Part shown: positions 32,219 through 42,967 of the stretch, one piece after another
Layout of the letters: every line of letters begins with the position of its first letter
Position numbering within the stretch: the first letter of the stretch is position 1
DNA from: Bactericera cockerelli
Taxonomy: Eukaryota; Arthropoda; Insecta; Hemiptera; Triozidae
DNA length: 64,000 bases
Direction: 5' to 3'
Assembly: GCA_024516035.1 (NCBI GenBank)
Contig: CM044966.1
Coordinates: 709,693 to 773,692 of the forward strand
Notes under the pieces: generated by a model
Seen by the model: the letters and a program-made list of their open reading frames with translations, nothing else
The model's database searches: none
What the model was told of the DNA's origin: nothing
Translations under genes and position numbers: made by a program

Positions 32219-34062
32219 AATACAAAGAACCAAAGACACCAAAGTACAACAATTTTATGTTTTCACACGATTGCCATACAAAAAAGTATTGCGTGTAGAA
32301 TGAAACATTATTTTCGCAGGCATTTCATGAAATGTAGTCCTTGAGCCCCGGTGTCAGGATCTCAACGCCCAGGTGAACTGCAGATTCCTCGCCGTTGCGA
32401 AGCATGTCCAGCACGTACAGCTCGCTTGCGACCATGTGGAGCGGGGGCTCTCCCGCCAAGACCTGGGTCTCCACGTGGCTTGTGCTGGCAGCGGCTGCGC
32501 AGATGGCGATGGTGCAGAACCTTTGGCAGGCTCTGAGGCGCCGGGCGATGATCCTTCTCCTGGTGGAGAGTTGGTGGCCCCATAGCGCCACACCGTATGT
32601 TGCCCTCGGGATGACGGCGGCCCAGTAGGTGATTCGGAGTCCCTCGGCTCTTGTGCCCCGAGTCTTGCTGAAAACTCTTCCGAGCATGGCGAAGCTCTTG
32701 ATACCCGAAGCTGTTCTCTCCTCGACATGCTTCAGAAAGTATCCGCAGTCGTCGAGAGTGACTCCCAGTACCCAGACAGCACGGAAGTTGACTTCCAGTC
32801 TGGATTTAAGGTGGAAATATCCAGGTGTATAAAGTCAACTGGACCTCCAACTGTCCCGACAGCTGGATTTTTCCATCATGGATTAAATCAGTTGACCAGC
32901 CACCTGGATATTTCCAACAAAAATCCATCTAGACTCAGTCACCTGGGCAGTCAGCTGGAAATATAACGACTCTCTCCAGCTAGGACATGAGTAGAATTTA
33001 GTCAGTTGACCAGTCAGCTGGAAATGTTCCATATTTTTCCAGTTTACATAAAACGTGTCCTTTGTTGAAGACGCCATCTTTGATCTTTCGTAATTTCAGA
33101 ATCATTGTGATATTGGTGATATGGTGATTGTAAATTGTTTTAAATAATTAATAATTCTTTTAAATATGTATTTCATTTAGTTTTGAACATTTTTAAATAC
33201 AAATATCATTTTAATTAGTTTTGATCTTTTTTAAAACTAGGTACTGGAAGTGTTTAGATAAAACTCGTCCTTTGTTGAAGGAAATTCAGAAATTGTGATA
33301 TTTTTGTGACAAATTGTGAATTGTTTTAAATAATTAATAATTCTCTTAAATAATAGGTATTTCATTTATTTGAACATATTTTAAATACAAATAATATTTT
33401 AATTAGTTTTGAACATCTTTTTTATAACTATGAAAGTGTTTACTTTGTCATTTCTGAACTCCAAATTTGATTTCGAGATGTTTCAAAAAATAGTTCTTAA
33501 GTTTGTCTAAATCGTGACAGAAGGAAAGGAGAGGACAAGAAGCAGTTAATACTGGATCACCTTATACATCTGACAATAACCATCCATTTCTAGAGACATC
33601 CACTTGGACCCTAATGAACTTTCTGCACTCTGCTGTTCCTGGACCTTCAGTGGGATTAACACCTTCAGTTCACTTGGAATCATACCAGCTACCCATATTA
33701 ATCTCACCTAGCCTAGCCAAGCCAAAGCAGGACCATGAATGCTAGTCTCATGTGTTAAGGGAAACAGAATTTTTTATGCTCAAGATCTCTTGACCATAGG
33801 TTGGCTAAAAAAAGGTTCTGGTTCAAGCAAAGAAACAGCTGAATGCATAGTGCTAGATAGTGAAATTTTTCACTCTGTGGATTTTATTTAGATGTACAAT
33901 ACTTTATAAAATATAAATATTCATTATAAAATGAATATTTCACTGATAGGTGGTTCTGCCACACTAAAAAATGATGTTTACTTTGTGACATGCTTCCTGA
34001 TTACTTGATTTAAAATTATTTGGCCAATTTACTGTGCACTGTTCATAATAACAATAATAACT

Positions 34063-34440
34063 GAATGGGTGAGTAGAAGAACCAGGAATGTCAAAAATCG
34101 ATTTTTTTTTCTTCGTGGAATAAGAAAGAATGTACTCTTTTCTATCATCTCTGTGAATATGAAGGAGAAATACCCCTTAAAAGTATAATTTTTTTCGATT
34201 TTAAAGTGGGGGAAGCAGAAAAAAAATCTGATGTAAAATAGGGATAGTAACAAAATCACTGACCACTCTTTGCTAGCGGTATTAGTACCTAGTTGTGAGA
34301 ATCTTGTCGAATAACAAGGAATTTAAAATTTAATTTTATTATACTCATTAGCATCAGGAAAGCAAAAATAAGACAAATCTTATTTTTGCTTTCCTGAAAA
34401 GTCGATTTTTGACATTCCTGGTTCTTCTACTCACCCATTC
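34063..34440. mobile_element. 378-bp MITE with 39-bp TIRs
   Basis: Perfect 39-bp inverted ends start GAATGGGTGAGTAGAAGAAC. AACT flanks both sides (34059-34062 and 34441-34444), consistent with a 4-bp target duplication. The right end also holds a perfect 19-bp-arm hairpin at 34355-34396 (CAGGAAAGC...GCTTTCCTG). No coding potential. Confidence 0.8.
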
Positions 34441-34984
34441 AACTATTGTGCTCTCTCTACCACCTTATTACTATGAAGGCCCTTAAATTTTGAGTTAATT
34501 TTATATCTATTTAAAAAAAGTGTTCCACACTATTGTGTTTTATAATTTCACTAGTCTTAACAAGTCAATTTTGTTTTAATTTAAGTATAACAATGTTTTT
34601 TGGTAATAATTCTCAAAGCAAACAACCCAGCAATTCTAATTAGCCACAGCAGTATATAAATTGTCATGAAGGATTACAAATACATAATAACATTCACTAA
34701 TCCATGTTCAACCCCGTTAGACATTGCTTAACTTTTGCAATTTCATGAAAACTGGTGTATTCCATGCCCCATCTTCATTTTCTGCTGGCTATTAGTTTAT
34801 TTCTTTGTTATTTTTGGTTTCACAAAAGAAATATATTTTAATTTACATAGTATTATTATTTTATTGTGATTATGTACATGTTATGAGCATATTTTATAAT
34901 TGGATATCATTATTTTATTTCTATACTAGCTAAAACCTGGCATTTTGTCACCATTAAGGTTTTTTCTCATGGCCGGTGTCCCAA

Positions 34985-35188
34985 TAAAAATAATAATAAC
35001 ACTTTTAATTGGAAGGTAACCACCAGGTAAGGTTAAAGGTTATGCTCAAAGCATTTTCTACTAACCTAACCCTCAGAGTCTTATTATTATGTGGTCACAA
35101 CCATAATGAGGAAAAATTTGAAACAACGGAACCCTACGCTAGGTTGATTATCTGACTAGCGCGTTAACCACTTGATTACCAGTGCACT
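34985..35188 (-). repeat. SINE-A, reverse copy inside the 3.3-kb element
   Basis: The reverse strand reads CACTGGTAATCAAGTGGTTA, but the B-box region has decayed (GTTGTTTCAAAT). An AATAATAATA tail lies at 34988-34998. Confidence 0.6.
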
Positions 35189-36118
35189 TGAAAATTGTAT
35201 TAGATATTTTATTTTTGATAATTTTCTAGTATGTTGAAGGTGGCTTAGGGTGGGTGAACTCTCAGTGAGAGTACCGTTTGGTATTGTAACCCCAAGAGGA
35301 CATAGTCAGCCAGACATGCACAACTTTGAGTTTTATATAGAGATTATACCTACTTAGGAAATAATTGTGATACATTGGTACAAGGTCTTGTGACATGGTG
35401 GAAATTTGATAGTGCATTTTACACTTTTGGGACAATTTTTTAATAATAAACACTCTTATTGTAAAATATAATCATGTTAATGAGTCTTATTTGAATTGTG
35501 TTGTTTAAAACAGATTAGTTATTTTCTTTTTCTTTCCAAATTTCTATAAAAAAAATTATACCCAAATTTGTGTGTGGGTTTTGTTAAAAAAACCTATTTA
35601 AAATTTATTACTTTATTTTTATACAAAAAAAATATTCTTCATGAGATTTGAATGTATGGCCTCTAAATTAAATAACTGAAATTGAATTTATGCCTAATAT
35701 ACATTTGTTTCTAGTATTTTTATTACTATTAATTATTTTTTTTTTTTGAAAAAAAAAATGCATATAATGGGATTCGAACCCATGACCTCAAAACCAAGAG
35801 CGTAGCATTTGATTATTATGTAGTATAATGTACAGTATAGGTAAATAGGTATGTCAACATTGTGGTAGTGAGTTACTACCCATCCACTAGAGAGCGCTAC
35901 AAGTAGCTGGAAATAAGTGGAACAAATCCAGTTGACTTTGGGCAACTGACTTCCAGTTAAAAGTTGGGTTACTTTCCAGTTCATTTCCAGTTGATTTCCA
36001 GGTGGAGGTCAGGTGGAAGGTGGAAATCTCCAGTTGATTTCCAGGTGGGCAAGTAGACTTTTTCCACCTAACAGTATGGTATACATCCAGTTGACTGTGC
36101 TGTCTGGGTAGTGTAGAG

Positions 36119-36434
36119 CAGCGGTGCTCAACCTAGGGGTCGCGAAGCTAAACCAGGGGGTCGCGAGAAAGCTTCAACCACTGAACGGGGGACGCGGAAA
36201 AACCGCTGAAAAAAATTACTTGAAGGAGAAAAAAATAATTTCTAAAAATCAAAATTATTATTAGTAACTTTATTAGCACTTCATTATTAGTAAGTAACGA
36301 AACATTTAAACTTCCAATAAAAAAAAACTTACCTCCCTTGAATTGTACTACCTTTTTTTGTTAGGGGGGGGGGGGTCGCGATTTTTTTTTTCCCTTCGAA
36401 ATGGGTCGCGGCTCAAAAAGGTTGGGTACCGCTG
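36119..36434. mobile_element. hAT MITE in RT relic, unit 3
   Basis: Same ends and target copies (36111-36118 and 36435-36442). It is longer than in units 1-2 because of an extra GAAGCTAAACCAGGGGGTCG segment, shared with unit 4. Confidence 0.85.
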
Positions 36435-36715
36435 GAGTAGAGTACCTCGCCATGTTGACAGGGGTTCCTCCAGTGTTTCAGCGGCGGCAGCACTCGGGTG
36501 ATGCGTCTCCCTCCCTCCATCCTGGAGAAGTCCTGAGTGAGATCCATTAGCACCTGTCCGGCGCGACTATGAGCCAGTTCTCTGCTGTGCATGTATTGGT
36601 GGCCTCCATGGCCGCTGGCCCTCTTTCGCTCACCTCCCTAGCCACAAGTCCGGTGATGAGGACAGTAATGTCGTCCCGCATACGCGCAGAGGTACTCGAG
36701 TACATGCTTTGATTT

Positions 36716-37079
36716 GAGAAAGCAACTAATGGCGGAGATTTTAGTCAAATACAAGATATTGCATATAAAAGTTGTAAAAAGTCCTCGAATTGTGCGATAC
36801 CCACCAAAATTGTGACACAATAAGACAAATTACAAGCTTTCGTACATTGAGAATTAGTTGATTAGAATGTTCAGTTTTTTTTTATTATTAAAAAATATAT
36901 CTAAAAATGTTATATATAAAAAAAAAAACAGAAAGTAAAAACAATGGTATTATTGTATTAACTTTTTGTTCTATTCCTTTGGTTCCTATATATCACCAAG
37001 TTCCACTGTATCGTTTTTTTTTTAAAACAAAATACATGAGATTTATATTTATTTGCATTTTTATGATATAAGTTAAACT
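36716..37079. other. Spacer, unit 3
   Basis: Homologue of 21481-21846. No gene or element recognised. Confidence 0.5.
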
Positions 37080-37554
37080 TATCATATTTGTGTTAATCAC
37101 AATCGTGATGCCACAACTACACAAACTCGCTTTACCATGCGCGGATATAGCCCTCTTGTACTGGGGGGGCACAATCGCACAATCTACCTAACTACCGGGT
37201 TGCACCCGCCGCTTCGCAAGCCCATCGCAAGCCCATCACTGATGAGCCCATCAAATGTCAATATTTTTTGTATCACATATCCATTTCTTATCCTTACTGG
37301 ATCTCAAGAATGGCTCATCAGAACTTCGCCATCAATATGTCAAATGAAGACTCCAACCCTTGCAAAAACACTCTCGCTTTGAGTTGATAGTTCGTCACGA
37401 CATATTTCGAGAAAAATCTGGTGTAAACATCACACGACTTTCCTTATCATATTAGGAATGGAAACGGGACCAAAAGCCACTGGTGACTCAAAGGTAACAT
37501 TTAGCTAAAAATAAACATCAAATTCGTAATCAGCACTTCAAAATCATTGAATTT

Positions 37555-38082
37555 GATATGTCACAACCCCCTTCTAGGATGAATAATAAAAAAGTTAGTC
37601 AAACCTGGTCCCCCCCAAAATACCGGTAAATTGGGGCCGAGGTCCAAAAAGTTCAAGATATCAAAAAAATGATCGGAATAGACTCCTATTATTTTTTTAT
37701 TCTAAGAAAATTTTGTTCTCTAACTTTTTTTGTATCTTTAACCAATTTAAAGAAGTGGCGCTTGCGGCTAATATTTGCGGCCCTGCGGCCGAAGAATGCG
37801 GCCGATTTCAACTAAAAGTTTCGTGGTTCGTCTGGTGTATAAAATTAGTTACCATACCAAATTTCAAGTCTCTAGCTCTTACCGTTCTTGAGTTATCCTG
37901 TTCACAGACAGACAGACAGACAGACAGACGGACAGACAGACAGACAGACGCACGGACCAATGGCTGAAAACCACTTTTTTGGTATCCTGAGGCTATGATT
38001 CGTCCAGAAATGTGAAAAGCTGGGTAGGTCAAATTTTCGACGAATACAATACTTTCCTTATTATAGGATAAGGAAAGTAAAA
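37555..38082 (+). repeat. Dispersed repeat with terminal palindrome, copy inside hAT-like element
   Basis: A diverged member of the 6229-6717 family with an expanded CAGA tract (about 37908-37950), ending at CTTTCCTTAT/ATAAGGAAAG. It splits one of the 180-bp repeats, so it inserted there independently. Confidence 0.55.
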
Positions 38083-38460
38083 AATGTCATTCAGGTCAAA
38101 AAAAGTAAATACTTTTTGTTTACCGATCCATTTTATGTCCTTACTCAACGTAGCTCAAAAACGGCTCATCAGAATTTCGTGATTGATATCTCAAATGAAA
38201 ACTTGAACCCTTGCTTAAAACTTTCTCTTTTTGAGTTGATACGCCGCCGCCGTGGCGCCGTCACGACAAATTTTGAGAAAAAAAAAATGTCATTTTGGTC
38301 GGAAAATGGATTTTTTTGTGTCAACCATCCATTTTTTGCCTTACCCCGTGTAGCTGAACCCTAGAGTCTTAGAGATATATTCCCTGATCCAAATGGGCCT
38401 ATAGGTAAAATATCAGGTTTCTCGGACAATCTGTGTGGATTTGACAACTTTATTATTTAG

Positions 38461-39665
38461 TTATTTCTTATTGGTCTTGGTATTGGGAATTACTTTGGGG
38501 CCCGTGCCCCCTAACTTATTGAGATTTTTTAATGGGATTAGTCTTAGAATTGGGAATCATTTTGGGTCCCGTGCCCCCCTAACTTATTGAGATGTTTTTT
38601 TTTTTTACGGGATTAGTCTTAGAATTGGGAATTATTTTGGTTCCCGTGCCCCCTAACTTATTGAGATCTTTTTTTTTACGGGATTAGTCTTAGAATTGGG
38701 AATTATTTTGGGTCCCGTGCCCCCCTAACTTATTGAGATGTTTTTTTTTTTTTACGGGATTAGTCTTAGAATTGGGAATTATTTTGGGTCCCGTGCCCCC
38801 CTAACTTATTGAGATCTTTTGACATTTTCATGTCTTTGCTCTGGCACATAACCAAAATTATGTAACGAAATTATGTGACGAAATTATGTAACGAAATTAT
38901 GTAACGAAATATTAAATTATAAAAAGAGAGAAGAGAAAAAGTATGTGTCATGCGCACAATAACGAAATATTAAATTATTAAAAGAGAGAAGAGAAAAAGT
39001 ATGTGTCATGCGCACAATACGAAATTTGGTCAGTTAAGTTTTAGACCTTGAATAGTAAAGATGAAAATGTCCCAATGGTTGCAGACTCGTATGCAAGCGT
39101 TTTTTGACATTTTTGTTCTTGTTTCTTTGTTCAATCTATTTTTTTTTTTTTTTTTACGGGATTAGTCTTAGAATTGGGAATTATTTTGGGTCCCGTGCCC
39201 CCCTAACTTATTGAGATGTTTTTTTTTTTTACGGGATCAGTCTTAGAATTGGGAATTATTTTGGGTCCCGCGTGCCCCCCTAACTTATTGAGATGTTTTT
39301 TTTTTTACGGGATTAGTCTTAGAATTGGGAATTATTTTGAGTCGTGTGCCCCCCTAACTTATTGAGGTCTTTTTTTTTACGGGATTAGTCTTAGAATTGG
39401 GAATTATTTTGGGTCCCGTGCCCCCCTAACTTATTGAGATTTTTTTTTACGGGATCAGTCTTAGAATTGGGAATTATTTTGGGTCCCGTGCCCCCCTAAC
39501 TTATTGAGATCTTTTTTTTTACGGGATTAGTCTTAGAATTGGGAATTAGTTTGGGTCCCGTGCCCCCCTAACTTATTGAGATTATTTTTTACGGGATTAG
39601 TCTTAGAATTGGGAATTATTTTGGGGACCGTGACCCCCTAATTCATTGAGATCTTTTTTTTTTAC
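38461..39665. repeat. 72-bp satellite inside hAT-like element
   Basis: About 12 units of a roughly 72-bp repeat with the core GGGATTAGTCTTAGAATTGG and CCCCCTAACTTATTGAGAT. It is interrupted at about 38818-39135 by a different sequence that itself contains a direct repeat of about 60 bp (AAAAGTATGTGTCATGCGCA). Confidence 0.9.
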
Positions 39666-39973
39666 GGGATTAGGTATAATGAAATTTGAGAAACACCGCT
39701 TGCCGAAAAAAATCTGGGGGGGCACGTGCCCCCCCCTATATCCGCGCATGCGCTTTACTAAATTTTTGCTGAACTTGGGACTTGAACCACCGTCGGAACA
39801 GTCGGTGGTTCAAGTCGCAAGTTCAGCAAAAATTTAACAAAGCGAGTTTGTGTAGTGGTGGCATCACGATTGTGATTAACACAAATATGATAACTTTCCG
39901 GGTAACAAGTCAGGCTATAGTTTGGCTGGGGAACGTTAAACAGAGAGAAGACCAGTGTCTCGCTAGAGGTCTA

Positions 39974-40040
39974 ACCCGTCGTGATATGACCATGGCAGTT
40001 GAAAGCGACGTTAAACCCCACTTTTTTTTAAAAAAAAAAA
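39974..40040 (+). mobile_element. 67-bp A-tailed retroinsertion
   Basis: ACCCGTCGTGATATGACCAT through a T/A tail, flanked by a perfect 9-bp duplication AGAGGTCTA (39965-39973 and 40041-40049). Units 2 and 4 have the empty site. The A tail and target copy indicate LINE-mediated insertion of a very short RNA fragment. Confidence 0.75.
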
Positions 40041-40265
40041 AGAGGTCTAGACACAGACAGACTAGCCAACCCTTGCAGTTTCCAAAGGATTTAATAGCTT
40101 ATAACGAAAATGTCCAAGTACTAATGATGGTTGATCGCACATAGAAAAATGGGGTTGAGGACGAGCCAACTTTGAAATAAAGTTAGCTGGAAACCATCAT
40201 CCCCCCCTCCAGCTGTAGCCGAGCTGAATACAACAACCTTTTAGAAGAAATTAAAATTAAAACCC

Positions 40266-40635
40266 TTAATAAAAGAATAATACCAAGCCCTGCTCTTCTC
40301 TTTGAAACACCAAAAGTAAACACATTATCCCCAATAGTATCAGCAATGATGTTGTGCAACAACTAAGCAGATAAACCTTCATCAGATTTTGACTAGAGAA
40401 TTGTAGATGAGGAACATTTCTGCAAATTTGCACTTGACGGATTTTTGATTCGTGGTTCATCTTCATTCGACTCTCTTCCTTCTGAAAATGCCTCAACCCA
40501 CCGAAAAACCTGGACCCTTGACTGAACACTTTCTCCATAGGCCTGCCAGAGTTTATCAAATGTTTCTGTTGCACTGTGTCCAAGTTTGAAGTAGAACTTG
40601 AGAGCACCATTGCTCAGAATTGACAAAACGGACAC
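40266..40635 (-). pseudogene. mariner-type HTH relic, unit 3
   Basis: ALKFYFKLGHSATETFDKLW, then VQVFRWVEAFSEGRESNEDE. Same relic as unit 2, with Tyr for Cys in the first helix. No catalytic domain. Confidence 0.6.
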
Positions 40636-40879
40636 GAAAAGTGTTTCGCGAAAATTAAAATACGTTGCCTTTTACTAAAAACAGCTGTTATTATTATTCT
40701 GTATTTTTTTTAACAGTTCTCTTTATTTCTACAAAAATGTTGAGATTAGGTATCCTATACTACACTTTATTCAAATAAAGGCTATGAAGAAATAAATATA
40801 CAAAATTGAAACTCAATATTTTTTACCGTCAAAAAATTACCAGGGTTGCTGCGGACTTTTTAACACATAATAATAATAA

Positions 40880-41065
40880 TATAGTAATAATAATAATAAT
40901 TATAAATACCAGTAATCATTGGAGCACTGGGCGTAGTAGCAGAGACATTGAAAGAAAACCTTCAAATGCTACCTGGAAAGTTCCATATCGGCAGAACCCA
41001 GGAAAGTGCACTGCTCTTTCGGCACAGCCTACATCATGAGAAAAGTAGGCTTATGAAACAAACAT
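40880..41065 (+). pseudogene. LINE ORF2 tail, unit 3
   Basis: GALGVVAETLKENLQMLPGK, KFHIGR.QESALL, then FGTAYIMRKVGL in a shifted frame. Confidence 0.55.
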
Positions 41066-41224
41066 TTAATATATTACAACCCATTGGATCTGATGAATTA
41101 GGATAGTTCTTGATCCAATCTGGAGATAGCGGAGGAATTTACATGAAAAAATCCTCTTGGTAAATGGGTAATAATAATAGTCATAATAATTAAATTATAG
41201 TAATTATAATAATAATAGTAATTA

Positions 41225-41435
41225 TGCCCTATAGTGGAAATTAACCATCAGGCGAGGTTAATACTCAAAACATTTCCAACCACCTAACCCTCAGAGTCTT
41301 ATTACATTACTATCTGGTCTCGAACTTAAATTAATGAGGAAAAATTCATGCACTGGGTGGGATTCAAACCAGCGGATCTCTGCGCTACCTGGATTACCAG
41401 ACGAGCGCGTTAACCCCTTGACTACCAGTGGGCGC
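41225..41435 (-). repeat. SINE-A, reverse copy, unit 3
   Basis: The reverse strand reads CCACTGGTAGTCAAGGGGTT. The B box is decayed to GGTTTGAATCCC. Confidence 0.65.
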
Positions 41436-41647
41436 TGTGGTTGGTTCCTGAAAAACTCACAATTTTGTTTTCAACATTATGAATTTTTTCCTGTCTTCCA
41501 TTTTCAATGTTTTGTTACCTACCTAGAGAAATACACATTTTAGTTTATAATGATTTCCTCGAATAAATATACCTAAACTGAAAATGTTTACCAACATGTT
41601 TGCTGAAAAGTTTTTCTTATCTTTAGTTTCTTTTTCAAGGGTTACAT

Positions 41648-41790
41648 TAAGGGCGCAATTAATAGACGTTTTTGTAATAACTCTGTGGCGCTAAGTCTCG
41701 GATTGCGTACTGTCAAAGATAGAGAAAAACGACGCTTCGCAAGTTAGCGATGAATTTAGTTATCGATTTTGTCTATTAATTTCGCCCTAA
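41648..41790. mobile_element. Small MITE (TAAGGGCG ends), unit 3
   Basis: TAAGGGCGCAATTAATAGAC and GTCTATTAATTTCGCCCTAA are inverse ends of a 143-bp unit. It is homologous to 9973-10115 and 53604-53748. Target duplication unclear. Confidence 0.4.
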
Positions 41791-42137
41791 GAAACAGAAT
41801 TGGATCCATCAGTTTAACACCCGTATTTGTGAACAACGAATTTTGTCCGAGCAATGTCTCAAGCAAGGTATTGAGCAATAATATTAGAGGAGATCATGCT
41901 TGAGACTTTCCCCAGACGGTGCTTTCAGTTCATAAATACGGCTGTAAGTCAGTGCTTGCATTTCCTAACTTAAGGGCGAAATTAATTGACAAAATTGAGC
42001 TCCTAAATACTTTAAAATTAGAAATAGACTTGAGACACCCTGAATCAGGTTCATACTATTGACTTAGCAGACGACGTAAAGGTGAAAATGTAAAATATTC
42101 TATGCCTACTTTGTCTTTATGTCATTGATTTTATTAG
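41791..42137. other. Spacer, unit 3
   Basis: Contains GAGCAATGTCTCAAGCAAGG and a nearby inverse-like CATGCTTGAGACTTT, suggesting a decayed inverted repeat. A third TTAAGGGCGAAATTAATTGA end lies at about 41968. No gene. Confidence 0.35.
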
Positions 42138-42345
42138 TCACCGTGGCAGAGTGAGTGAGCTCGCTAGGCATTGCACGCACAGTGACCTGGGTTCGATCCC
42201 CAGCGGGGCAGGATTTTTTCTGTTCTGTACCTGGGTGTTTGGGGTCGACTCATACCTCGTGAGGAAAAATGAGTAGCTGCTTTAATTTTAACAGCGACCA
42301 GTGTCGGAGTTATAGGCAAAAATAAGATATTGGAATATTAAATAT
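42138..42345 (+). repeat. SINE-B, unit 3
   Basis: B box GGGTTCGATCCCC, closer to a canonical T-loop than the other copies. It ends AAGATATTGGAATATT, the uninterrupted counterpart of the Helitron site. Confidence 0.6.
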
Positions 42346-42763
42346 ATTATATGAAAAAGTCCAATAATTCTGCGCTACCTATTAAAATTGTGATATAATA
42401 AAACAAAGCAACGCATTTATGTAATTGATTTGAAATAAAATTCAACTGCGATTAGCTGAGATAGCGCATGAATTGAATTATATGGTTTTTTTTACTGTAC
42501 ACTAAGTATATTCGTTAATATTTTCTCCTAAGCTTATGCAAACTTTTGAGGAGTTTCCTAAGTCTGAGAGGGGAGACTACGGGATGAGAAAGCTACAACA
42601 CAGGTGACAAGCGTTTACAATAGCTGCTTTTCATGGCTACGAAATAAAAAAGGCTGTGGACTCTCATTAAAAAAAAAAGTCTACACTTTACATGGTAGAC
42701 AAACTCAAACTCGGTAGGTACTGAGTGACAGCATCCCCAAAACATTTTCCCATCAGCCGCATT
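42346..42763. other. Spacer, unit 3
   Basis: SINE-C is reduced here to GCGATTAGCTGAGATAGCGC joined directly to its tail AATTGAATTATATGG, so the tRNA-like core was deleted. No gene seen. Confidence 0.4.
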
Positions 42764-42932
42764 TGGTTATTATTATTATTTCTAGTGACATGATAATCTG
42801 GTTATTATTATTACTAGTGACATGATAATCTGGTTAGTATTATTATTACTAGTGGCATGATAATCTGGTTATTATTATTTGAACTAGTGACATGATAATC
42901 TGGTTAGTATTATTATCACTAGTGACATGATA
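42764..42932. repeat. ACTAGTGACATGATAA minisatellite 3' of gene copy 4
   Basis: Five units, ending about 36 bp past the stop codon. Confidence 0.85.
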
Positions 42933-42967
42933 AATTAATAAAATATTTTTTTTTTAATATTATATCT

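Larger units (their letters stand above)
32771..36108. mobile_element. Unclassified TIR element, CCCAGACAGCAC ends (3338 bp)
   Basis: Termini CCCAGACAGCAC and GTGCTGTCTGGG are flanked by TA on both sides (32769-32770 and 36109-36110). The empty site CCCAGTAGTGTAGAG is intact in units 1, 2 and 4. The outer 260 bp on the left and 210 bp on the right are packed with motifs such as CAGTTGAC, CAGCTGGAAAT and TTTCCAGGTGG in both orientations. The interior (about 33035-35890) is AT-rich and has no transposase. It contains a nested MITE (34063-34440), a reverse SINE-A (34985-35188), a SINE-D relic (about 33665-33770) and a tRNA-like B box near 35770. Superfamily unknown. Confidence 0.85.
32325..36715 (-). 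pseudogene. R1-like LINE reverse transcriptase fragment, unit 3 (twice interrupted)
   Basis: The C-terminal block (YGVALWG to PGLKDYIS) is at 32325-32768 and the palm part at about 36443-36715. In between lie a 3.3-kb TIR element (32771-36108) and the hAT MITE (36119-36434). The YADD codons carry the same extra C as unit 2, so the palm motif is frameshifted. Confidence 0.8.
37136..39750. mobile_element. hAT-like non-autonomous element (2615 bp)
   Basis: Perfect 15-bp inverted ends CATGCGCGGATATAG and CTATATCCGCGCATG, with an 8-bp target duplication CGCTTTAC (37128-37135 and 39751-39758). 8-bp targets fit hAT (P elements also make 8 bp). There is no transposase. The contents are diverged roughly 180-bp repeats (37255-37440 and 38110-38290), a nested palindrome-ended repeat (37555-38082) and a 72-bp satellite. 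Confidence 0.85.
37080..39892. repeat. Inverted duplication, unit 3 (split by hAT-like element)
   Basis: The left arm starts at about 37080, is cut at 37135 and resumes at 39751; the right arm ends at about 39892. Without the insertion it matches the foldback of units 2 and 4. Confidence 0.8.

Noticed and set aside
35755..35825. A possible tRNA gene on the minus strand (B box GGTTCGAATCCC)
   Set aside because: Only the T-arm side is convincing; I could not pair an acceptor or anticodon stem.
37808..38032. Frame with repeated SVCLSV residues
   Set aside because: Translation of a CAGA tract in a dispersed repeat.
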